A stretch of DNA of 64,000 nucleotides from Ampelomyces quisqualis (taxonomy: Eukaryota; Ascomycota; Dothideomycetes; Pleosporales; Phaeosphaeriaceae): the NCBI GenBank assembly GCA_018398575.1, contig JAGTXZ010000005.1, forward strand, positions 1,736,001 to 1,800,000, read 5' to 3'. Made by a program: the position numbers and the translations under genes. Positions 45,027-54,242 of this stretch are shown in pieces. Position 1 is the stretch's first letter. Each line of letters opens with the position of its first letter. Under the pieces are notes generated by a model. The model did not search any database and had not been told where the DNA came from. It saw only the letters and a list, made by a program, of their open reading frames with translations.

Positions 45027-45820
45027 GGTTGCGGCGTGTGGCGAGAGAGGAGGGACGGCGGTTTGTGTGGGGGAGGGGGGGGGAGGCGGCTTGGGATAAT
45101 TTGGGTGACTGGTGATATCGCTGGTTTGGTGTTTGAAGTGGGCTGTCGAAATTCGAGCTAGGGCCAAAGCGGGGTCCCGCATAAATCGCCTACCTTCTGC
45201 GCCATGTCAAGACGCTCAGCATCGCGCACCACGACCGCAAGGACGCAGCCGTCTGCCAATCACCAGTGACTCAAACGCTACATGTGACATGTGCCATACT
45301 CCGTACGCGTCTGGGAGTCTTTGCAAGGCTGCAGCTAAGTGTGGCTAGCAATGAAGTGCCCATCTTCATCTCGCATTCGTCAAGGCATTGTCCTCTCCTA
45401 TACCGTTTTCCTTCTTCTCGTTCGGTCCATTGAAGCTTTGTCAATACTCTTGTTCTCTTGTCTAGTCTCAGTCAATAGTCGTCGCTCATATCGAATTGCC
45501 TGCCAACGTGTCTACGTTCTATGAACATTTCTCTCCCCCTCCTGACAATGCGTGATCACCTCGATCCATAGGCTGCCTATTTCCTACAAGGTCATCTCCC
45601 TTTCACTACCTTGAAATCGAGGCGAGAAATTCTCGTCGCCGACCACGCTACTCCAAACTTCAGCCTTGGCGCAAACGCTCCTGCCTGATGACAACAACAG
45701 GCGTCTCCCACAAACTCCAAAAACATGCACCACCTACACTCTTCTCTCTCTTGAAGGAAGCGTAACTAATCAGAATACTGACCTCCAGGGACAGGAAAGA
45801 AGCAGAAGCAGTCGCACAAC
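45027..45820. promoter_or_regulatory. Divergent promoter region of eIF3i and the SH3-like gene
   Basis: 794 bp between outward-pointing starts. It contains one TACTCCGTA copy (45297-45305). Frames at 45339-45524 and 45666-45851 have no family features and are treated as leader sequence. Confidence 0.5.
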
Positions 45821-47331
45821 ATGTCCTCTGTCAATACTAACACCACATTGATCTCAACTTTGCTTGGTCGTCTTGACAAGCTCAGTGCTGATTCGTACTT
45901 TACAGCTTTCGGTCCAGAAGGAAAACAGTGGCATGGCGCGCCCAATGGGTATTGCGCGTAAATGATAGTGCCCACATAGGTTCCAACACTGGCTGACCAT
46001 TCTACTTTAGCACGTACTTGCCGTCCAAGGCGCTCACAGAGCTGGCGGGATGTGATATCAGGAGGGTTCTATGGGCGTCTTTCGGCGACGTGACAGAGTC
46101 ATGGTTCGTCGCATACGAGTTCAAGAACGGCGCAATTGCCCTTCGGCTCGGCTCGGCTGGGCCAGCTGCTCTACGCGAGTACATGAAGGAATTCAGCAAG
46201 TCCAGGGCTTTGTTCGGAACTGTGCGAGCCCAGCTTGGACCCAATGGCTCATTCGTCGTCTGGAGCAACGCAGTTTGGGCTTGTTGCAACGTCCCTGCTG
46301 CTGTCCGCGCACGACTTTGTCAGTTGAGCTCAGCAACTCGCGAAGTCAACGGTGTCACGACGGGATCTGTCATGAAGGGCCCTCTGATGAACGTACAATG
46401 GCACCCAGACGGTACTTTCTACATCCGCCGGGCCAACACGCAGAATGCCATCTTCAAGACAAAGGCCATGCATGAAGCTTGGCGCAACCTCTGGCCGGGA
46501 GTGGAATCTTACGAGATGGGCCCAGTGCACTATGCTCAGATTGCTGTAGGTTGCTGGTACGCCTCGTATGGGCCATCTGTTGACGTCTCATAGCATGTCG
46601 CCATCAACGCGTACGCACCAACGAGCGAGAACTTTGTGCTGGTCAAGAAGCAGGCGCGTGGCGAAGAAGCGCCGTTCATTGCGAGCTTTATCGGCGAGCC
46701 TGTCTACATGAGGATGCCGGCACCCATCGATGGTCGTCTGCAAGCCATCAAGGCCGTGCCAGAGAAGGTCCCCTTCAGGTGGGCATGGAGCATCAAGTCA
46801 GGTCGTCTGCACCAGGACAAGTGGGAGCTGGAGGTGAAGAAAGGCCAGCGGGTCCAGGTGCTGAAGGAAGAGGACCGACAGTGGTTCATCGTGGCTGATA
46901 GCAAGGGCAACAAGGGCTACGTCCACGGCTCATGGTTGGACTTCACGACGCGTCAGTGCTATGAGGACCCGAAGGCTGCATGGCTCAGGTACTGCAAGGA
47001 CGTCGGCGAGATGCTGGCGTCTGCTCCGATCAGCACCTTCCTCTCCATGACGGACTACGTGGACACGTGCACCGCGCGTGGGTGCAAGGGTGCCAAAGAG
47101 GATCCGTCAGCACTGGGCATCTGCGTGCACGACTTGACGGTGTTGCTGAAAGGGTCTGGGAGTTTCTGTTTCGAGTGGGTCAAGGACAGCAGGAACATGT
47201 GGCACCCGGACAGATTCGCTCGGCACTGCGAGGCGGAACATGCCGGCGGCCTGAAGCTGATGGCGCAGCAGCTGTTCGTGCTGTATGGTGGTGTTATGGA
47301 GCAGTTGATGCCACATCAGGATGCGGCATAG
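45821..47331 (+). CDS. SH3-like domain protein of unknown function
   Basis: Exons 45821-45948, 46011-46545 and 46594-47331 join across 62-bp and 48-bp introns into 466 residues without stops (junctions A-P-N-G-T-Y-L-P and A-Q-I-A-H-V-A-I-N). The N-terminal half is rich in aromatic residues and has repeating beta-strand patterns (V-L-W-A-S-F-G, W-F-V-A-Y-E-F-K-N-G, F-V-V-W-S-N-A-V-W). A central segment around residue 295 reads V-K-K-G-Q-R-V-Q-V-L-K-E-E-D-R-Q-W-F-I-V-A-D then G-Y-V-H-G-S-W-L, the signature of an SH3 fold. The C-terminal 130 residues hold several Cys and His (T-C-T-A-R-G-C-K-G, G-I-C-V-H, F-C-F-E-W, R-H-C-E-A-E-H) that could form a zinc site. No signal peptide. The combination is not one I can name. 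Confidence 0.78.
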
Positions 47332-47790
47332 CTGCGCAGACGTATGTAGAGATGGGCTCTTATGATACAGTATCAGATACAGCTACGTTACGATACAGAA
47401 TATACGGCCTTGAGATATTTGGGTACAAGCGAATGTATCCCACAGGGGGGGGGTGCACAGACAGATACATGGGCGGCATGTAACCCTAACCTGTTTAGAG
47501 GAGGCAAGCCTATCTATTTGTGGTTAGCGCTGCGATACTTGGTATCGTATGAGTTTCATGTGGTATACGATACGATAAGATACGGAACATACAAGATTCT
47601 GGGCGCGGTTACGGTATCGACCCTACTCTAGGTCGTACAGTATGTACTCGGTACTCGGTAGTGTACGGACTGCGGTACGTGGTGACATGTTGCGGGCCGC
47701 CCATTTGGCGTCGGTCGGCGGACGTCGCGCTTTCGCCGGGGGGAGGTTTGATTTTCGCACGCGGCCTGACTCACGAGCTGGACAAGAAAC
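47332..47790. repeat. GATAC-rich degenerate simple repeat in intergenic DNA
   Basis: Between about 47360 and 47620 the word GATAC or ATACGATA recurs many times in an irregular way, e.g. gatacagtatcagatacag near 47362-47380 and atacgatacgataagatac near 47566-47584, with a G9 run at about 47446. It looks like a decayed satellite or microsatellite. No gene is seen; the 3' part is the promoter of the C1-THF synthase gene. Confidence 0.65.
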
Positions 47791-50700
47791 ATGTGCGGAC
47801 GTCTTTTCGTGCCCGCCCGTTGCTTCCGGCAAGCCACAGCCACCCCGCCGCGCGCAAAACATCCGTCTCAGCGCCTGCAACGCCCGCGCCGCCTCTACTC
47901 GGCCGCCGCAGCAGACATGACGGCCACCACCATCGACGGCACCGCGATTGCGAAGCGCATCCGCGAGCGCCTGGGTGCGCAGATCCGGGCACGGCAGGGC
48001 GTGGACCCGCGGTACAGGCCCAGCCTGAAGATTGTGCAAGGTACGAAGGACGCGTGACGGGGGCAGGGCCAAGGCTGACGGCAATTGCGCAGTGGGCGAC
48101 CGGTCGGACTCGAGCACCTATGTGCGCATGAAGCTCAGGGCCGCCGAGGAGGCCAACATCGCCTGCGAGCTCGTGCACCTGCCCGAAGACACCAGCGAGG
48201 CCGAGCTGCTGCACCGCGTCGACGAGTACAACAACAACCCCGCGGTGCACGGCATCCTCGTGCAGCTGCCCCTCCCGCGGCACGTTTCGGAGCATGCCGT
48301 CACCTCGGCCGTCGCCGACGACAAGGACGTCGACGGCTTCGGCATCCAGAGCATCGGCGAGCTGGCCAAGCGCGGCGGCCGGCCGCTGTTCACGCCGTGC
48401 ACGCCGCAGGGCGTCATGGTGCTGCTGCGCGAGGCCGGCGTCGACGTGCGCGGCAAGCACGCCGTGGTGCTGGGCCGCAGCGACATCGTGGGCAGCCCCG
48501 TCAGCTACCTGCTGAAGAACGCCGACGCCACCGTCACCGTCTGCCACTCGCGCACCGCCGACCTGCCCGACGTGGTCCGCCGCGCCGACATTGTCGTCGC
48601 CGCCATCGGCAAGCCCCAGTTCGTCCAGGGCGCCTGGCTCAAGCCGGGCGCCGTCGTCGTCGACGTCGGCACCAACTTCGTCGCCGACGACTCCAAGAAG
48701 AGCGGCCAGCGACTGGTCGGCGACGTCGACTTTGCGTCCGCCGCCGCCGTCGCCTCGCAGATCACGCCCGTGCCAGGCGGCGTCGGGCCCATGACCATTG
48801 CCATGCTGCTGCAGAACCTGGTCGACGCGGCCGATGCCGCCTTCGACCGCGAAAGGAAGCGGCGAATCACCCCGCTGCCGCTGAAGCTGGAAGACCCCGT
48901 CCCCGCGGACCATGTCATCTCGAGGAAGCAGCGCCCCAAGCACATCGCCACCGTCGCCAAGGAGGTGGGCATCCTGCCCCACGAGCTGGAGCCCTATGGC
49001 GCAGCCAAGGCCAAGGTCGACCTGTCCCTTCTCAAGCGACTCGAGCACCGCCGCAACGGGCGCTACGTCCTCGTTGCCGGCATCACACCCACACCTCTCG
49101 GAGAGGGCAAGTCGACCACTACCATCGGCGTCGCACAGGCGCTGGGTGCCCAGCTCGGCAGGATATGCTTCGCCAACGTCCGCCAGCCCAGCATGGGACC
49201 GACGTTTGGCATCAAGGGCGGCGCTGCCGGCGGCGGCTACAGCCAGGTCATCCCCATGGACCAGTTCAATCTCCACCTCACTGGTGACATCCACGCCATC
49301 ACTGCTGCGAACAACCTTCTCGCCGCTGCCATTGACACGCGCATGTTCCACGAGAGCACACAAAAGGACGGCCCGCTGTACAAGCGCCTAGTACCCACAA
49401 AGAAGGGCAAGCGCGAGTTTGCGCCCGTCATGTTCCGCCGCTTGAAGAAGCTCGGCATCGACAAGACGAACCCGGACGATCTGACCGCCGAGGAAATCAC
49501 AAAGTTCGCCCGACTGGACATCGACCCAGAGACCATCACGTGGCGCCGAGTGCTTGATGTCAATGACAGGCATCTCCGAAAGATCACAATCGGTCAGGCA
49601 CCGACCGAGAAGGGACACACTCGCGAGACTGGATTCGACATCTCAGTCGCCAGTGAGTGCATGGCTATCCTCGCGCTTAGCAACGATCTTGGGGACTTGA
49701 GAGAGCGTCTTGGCCGCATGGTCGTGGCCAGCTCCCACGCCGGCGACCCTGTGACGTGCGACGACATTGGTGCCGGTGGTGCTCTGACTGCTCTGCTCGT
49801 AGATGCCATTAAGCCCAACATGATGCAGACGCTGGAAGGCACCCCGGTGTTTGTGCACGCCGGTCCGTTTGCAAACATCAGTATCGGTGCTTCCTCTGTG
49901 TTGGCAGACAAGCTTGCCCTCAAGCTTGCCGGTACCGAGCCTGATGAGAACCATGACGAGCAGACCGGCTTTGTTGTCACTGAAGCTGGCTTCGATTTCA
50001 CCATGGGCGGTGAACGCTTCTTCAACATCAAGTGCCGCTCATCCGGACTTGTTCCCGACACAGTCGTCATCGTCGCCACTGTTCGCGCCTTGAAGGTACA
50101 TGGCGGCGGCCCCGACATCAGCCCTGGTGCACAGCTACAGGAAGTGTACCGCACGGAGAACATTGATCTCCTTCGCAAGGGTTGCGTCAACCTCAAGAAG
50201 CACATTGAGAACGCCAAGCAGTACGGTGTTCCCGTTGTCGTTGCCATCAACCGCTTCGCGACAGACACCGAGGCCGAAATCAATCTCATCCGTGAGGAGG
50301 CCATGGCAGCGGGAGCGGAAGACGCCATCCCAGCGAACCACTTCGCCGAGGGAGGCAAGGGCGCTGTCGACCTTGCCAAGGGCATCATCTCCGCCTCGGC
50401 AAAACCAAAGGACTTCAAGCTCCTTTACGATGTCAACTCTGGCACCGTGCAAGAACGCATGGAGACCATTGCGAAGAAGATGTACGGCGCAGACAAGGTC
50501 GAGTTCTCCGAACTCGCGCAGAAGAAGGTGGATACCTACGTCAAGCAAGGCCTCGGCAACCTGCCTATTTGCGTCGCAAAGACACAATACTCGCTTTCGC
50601 ACGATCCAGCTCTCAAGGGCGCACCAACAGGCTTCACCGTCCCGATTCGAGACGTGCGCATGGCCGCCGGTGCAGGCTACCTCTACGCACTCGCCGCCGA

Positions 50701-50791
50701 CATCCAGACCATTCCTGGTTTACCTACTGCTCCTGGATATCTCAACATCGACGTCGACGTTGAGACGGCCGAGATTGATGGCATGTTTTGA
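47791..50791 (+). CDS. ADE3: C1-tetrahydrofolate synthase (trifunctional), possible dual localisation
   Basis: Exons 47791-48040 and 48093-50791 join across a 52-bp intron. It combines methylene-THF dehydrogenase, methenyl-THF cyclohydrolase and formate-THF ligase, supplying one-carbon units for purines, thymidylate and formyl-Met. From the ATG at 47917 (M-T-A-T-T-I-D-G-T) the protein has 940 residues, close to cytosolic yeast ADE3. An in-frame ATG at 47791 adds 42 residues rich in Arg, Ala and Ser with one acidic residue only at the very end (R-R-L-Y-S-A-A-A-A-D), a convincing mitochondrial presequence, giving 982 residues like MIS1. Dehydrogenase motifs: S-Y-V-R-M-K-type (T-Y-V-R-M-K), V-L-G-R-S-D-I-V-G-S-P, P-V-P-G-G-V-G-P-M-T. 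Ligase P-loop: T-P-L-G-E-G-K-S-T-T at about residues 415-424. Confidence 0.95.
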
Positions 50792-51371
50792 AACATGATG
50801 GAAAGAAAAAGTAGAAGTGGTCTTAATGTGTTGCATTCAACAGCCAGCATATGTAATTCAACAGCAATCGCGGGACCAACAAGGCGTTTTTAAAGGAACG
50901 AACGAGAGATCAATCATTCTTCAACAAGGATCTGGGAGGCATAGCGTTATTTGGCTCGGGGATATTAGCGAGTCGAATCAACTTGGACGGCTCATTACGG
51001 TTTGGTGAGGGTCTGATAGATTTCGAACAGATGAGGCAAGTATAGTGGTGTTCAACAACAAACCATCAACACACTTTGAGGGGAAAATTCCAAGACGATT
51101 CATATGCGATTTCATCAGTCTTTGATGAGTCGAACAGTCCAGATAGACTGATGCGTGGCAGTGCATAGCGTCCGTTGAACTCCATGTCGCTCATCAACCA
51201 TCCCCATTCTTTTTCTTGACACCAAGCTAGAACACGACACCAAAGCGAATAACCCGCGTAAACAAAACAAAACAAGGTCTAGATAACCACATGATCAACT
51301 AAATCAGAACAGGAAAAATCCAGCCATGTAAATCAAAACAAATGCCTCATCCCCCCCCTCCCCCCCAAAGC
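50792..51371. other. Intergenic between convergent genes
   Basis: 580 bp between the stops of the C1-THF synthase and the kinase/HAD/PRTase fusion. It is A-rich near 51250-51340 and C-rich (ccccccctccccccc) at 51352-51366. No gene is supported. Confidence 0.5.
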
Positions 51372-53423
51372 TCAATCAAGAAACGTAGTATTAAACAACC
51401 GATCCCCCGTATCCGTCCCCCCCTTGCCAACAAACGCATTCTCCGACCTCCTCAGCGCAACAAGACACACCCCCGGATCGCGCACCAAGACATGCCTAAA
51501 CGGCCCTTGCCGCAGCGCATCAGCCTGCACGACGCCCGCGACAACAACGACGCGCAGCCGGGGAAACTCGTGGCGCAGGGGCACAAGGAACTCGAGCAGC
51601 GACGCACCGGTATTGACGACGCTGTCGACGAGGATGAGACAGCGCGTGTGCGCGAGGAGCGCAGGCGCAAGGCAGGCGTAGGATGTAGCGTGCGCAAAGG
51701 AGGCGAGGGGCAAGGCGGTTGAAATGCCCATTGCCAGTGGTTCGCCGCCGCGCATGAGCGGGACGATGAGGGTTGTTGATTCGTTGGTCAGGGTGTGGCC
51801 TTTGGTTGTGTGGCCTTGGACGTGGGGGATGGGGTGGGGGGAGAGGCCGAGGATTTGGCTTAGGTAGTTTGTTGCGAGGTAGAAGCCGATGCGGGCGTGT
51901 GCTTTGCGGAGGTCGGGGCCGGAAATGGTGGCGTTGCGGGTTGGGGTTTGGAGGAGCTTGGATATGGGCTTGTGGGTGGCGTGGAAGAAGGCGCGGTGGA
52001 AGATGCGGGCCATGGTGGCCGGGGATGAGAGGTGGGAGATGGCGAGGCGGGTGGTGTCGAGACGGGGCGAGGCTTTGTCTGGGAATAGGATTTGACACGC
52101 TGATAAACCACTGTCCATGGCTGCTGAGAGAGCTTTGTCCATGGAGTGACTTCGGTGTGCTTCTTCGCCGACGACAATGTAGGCTTCGTCAGCGTTTTTC
52201 AGCATCTCCATGTCCAGCGGACTGTCGCCAAATGCAAGGACGCGTAGGTCCTGGGACTTGAGTTTGGCGGCGATTGCTCCTTTGACTTCCGGGGTGACGA
52301 CGTAGCCGTTTTCCATCTTCCCACCGCCAACGACTTTGACGTGCGTCATTCCGTTTCGTCTCAGAATCTTTTCCCAAATCTTTTTCAATCCACACGTCAC
52401 CACAACGGCTTGCACATGTGGCTCGCCAGCAACGCGAGCAAGAAGCGCCATCATCTCGGGGTACATTTCGATTTTTCCCACCACTTCCTCGCACAGGATA
52501 TCCAAATCGCTACCGAGCTCTTCGTATAGGAGCATGGCCTGGCGAAACGACGCATACGTGTAAGCCTGGCTTTTGAACAGAGCTGTCAGCGGGTCCGAGG
52601 AGAAGTCTGGGTGAGACGCCAAAGCCTTCCAAATCAACTTTCCCGTGTCCTGTGGCGCGAGCGTCTTATCTGCATCAAGGAGTATGACTTTCTCGATTTC
52701 ATCACGCTCGGGATTCGGCAAGAAGCTTTCGACGTCGTCCAAAACCGCAGCGAGATTCGACGCCTCGTCATGGCTTTTGAAATCCAGCAGCATAGTCTTC
52801 AGCTTCAAGGCTGGCGTATGCTCGATTGACTGAGCGGTCTCGTTCAGAACAGCAAACAGTATCTTGTTCTCGCGACAAATGTCCCGTAGCGCGTGTCGTT
52901 CTTTCGTCTGCCACTCCCTCAACTCATTGGCCTTTTTGACGAGCCGAGCCCGCCCCGTGTCCTGGCGAATTCGTCGTGCAGCTAGTTCAGGATCAGTGTT
53001 TAGATACACAATGTGCGTGTACGTCGCCCAATCAGCATCACTGCCCACGATCACTTCTTTCTCCTCTTTGTCTCGGATCATGTAATGCCCAGCAATCACA
53101 GCGCTCTCTCCTTTCGCTACACATTTTTGGCTGACCGTTCCAAGCACAGCTTCGCGATGACGTGTCTGTTCGCTTGCTTTGAGTCGTTTGAAGGCTTCCA
53201 GACCGCCGGGTGTGGCGAGGGATAGGAGTTCAGAGCCATCGTGGAAGACGAATTTTTGTTCTTTGAGGGCGTGATCGGTCTTGAGTTTTTTCAGCAAATA
53301 AGACTTGCCGGAACCAGAAATGCCATACAAGCCGATGATGGTTGGCCTTTTCGACTTGGCGGCAGATATGTCATTTGAATCGATCGGTGCTGAAGCACTG
53401 GGTGCTTCGTCGGCTTTTTGCAT
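51372..53423 (-). CDS. P-loop kinase / HAD phosphatase / phosphoribosyltransferase triple fusion
   Basis: One intronless frame of 683 residues with three domains. Residues about 25-235 form a P-loop nucleoside/nucleotide-kinase-like domain (Walker A G-I-S-G-S-G-K-S at 34-41). Residues about 245-450 form a HAD hydrolase: motif I D250-A-D252-K-T254 and motif IV V-L-A-F-G-D-S-P-L-D. Residues about 470-683 resemble uracil phosphoribosyltransferase, with the PRPP-type loop I-L-V-D-S-V-V-N-T-G-A-S at 597-608 and L-I-V-P-L-M-R-G-G-E before it. All three active-site motifs look intact. A pyrimidine-salvage or nucleotide clean-up role (kinase, phosphatase and PRTase on related nucleotides) is inference. 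It is convergent with the C1-THF synthase; the upstream 800 bp are empty. Confidence 0.88.
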   Translation of the reverse strand: MQKADEAPSASAPIDSNDISAAKSKRPTIIGLYGISGSGKSYLLKKLKTDHALKEQKFVFHDGSELLSLATPGGLEAFKRLKASEQTRHREAVLGTVSQKCVAKGESAVIAGHYMIRDKEEKEVIVGSDADWATYTHIVYLNTDPELAARRIRQDTGRARLVKKANELREWQTKERHALRDICRENKILFAVLNETAQSIEHTPALKLKTMLLDFKSHDEASNLAAVLDDVESFLPNPERDEIEKVILLDADKTLAPQDTGKLIWKALASHPDFSSDPLTALFKSQAYTYASFRQAMLLYEELGSDLDILCEEVVGKIEMYPEMMALLARVAGEPHVQAVVVTCGLKKIWEKILRRNGMTHVKVVGGGKMENGYVVTPEVKGAIAAKLKSQDLRVLAFGDSPLDMEMLKNADEAYIVVGEEAHRSHSMDKALSAAMDSGLSACQILFPDKASPRLDTTRLAISHLSSPATMARIFHRAFFHATHKPISKLLQTPTRNATISGPDLRKAHARIGFYLATNYLSQILGLSPHPIPHVQGHTTKGHTLTNESTTLIVPLMRGGEPLAMGISTALPLASFAHATSYACLAPALLAHTRCLILVDSVVNTGASLLEFLVPLRHEFPRLRVVVVAGVVQADALRQGPFRHVLVRDPGVCLVALRRSENAFVGKGGTDTGDRLFNTTFLD

Positions 53424-54242
53424 GATCCGCGTCCTTGTCTACTTGCGACTGAGAGTTTGAGCTGCCTACTTTTATAGTCCTCGTAAAGCTTGCTGTGTAG
53501 TCATGGCAGCAGCAGCACACACACAAAAGACTGCGTGACACTCATGATTGTGTACTCCGTAGCCATGTGACAAATAGAGAAGAGCCAAATGACTAAAGGC
53601 CTATTCGCTTATGTGAATACGCAATGATGAGTAGCCGATGAGACTAAATTGTTTGGTTGTCGACGGGAACAGCGAATCGGGAGGCAGCAAGGTCGAAAGC
53701 GGGAGTGAGCGTGGTGAGGAAAAGAAGATGATGGAGCGCAACACAAACACACCTTGAAGCCATTATGGCAACCGCAAGCGAAATTCGAGCGTTAAGAGCA
53801 TGTCAAACATTCTGAAAATGTTGTCAGGAAATCCAAAGTATTGACACTATGTTGTGTTTAGCTTCAAGACATTCTTGATGCAGGCATATTAGGGCCACAG
53901 CTAGCCTCACAACTGCCTCAAGGAGGCGTCGCTAGATGTCTGGCAGTCGAAGAAAGGCTCATTAGTATGGGTATGGATAATTTGCATTGCCCAGAACTCC
54001 ATGCTGAACTGCGATCACGCTTCCTACCGGGCCTTGGTCCGCGCCATGTGCAGAACAATTTCGACGCCCACCACCAGGATTTCATAACAATTTCTCGCGT
54101 ACTCCATACATAACCCGAAACAATGGTTCTTTTCCTTTGCGCCACTAAACAATTCTCACAACTTCCATCGCGTTCAAGTGCAAGTGCTGAAAACTAGCAC
54201 CTATTTCCGATGCAAATCATGAGGTCGTGAATATCGAAAAAC
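53424..54242. other. Intergenic, no gene seen
   Basis: It holds the promoter of the triple-fusion gene on the minus strand and the 3' flank of the trehalase gene. One TACTCCGTA copy lies at 53553-53561. Short frames have no features. Confidence 0.5.

Noticed and set aside
47476..47492. Telomere-like taaccctaacct
   Set aside because: Only about one and a half units and not at a chromosome end; not enough to call an interstitial telomere.
47771..49363. 530-codon minus-strand frame opposite C1-THF synthase
   Set aside because: Antisense shadow of a GC-rich coding region; low-complexity Gly/Asp/Val sequence with no domain.
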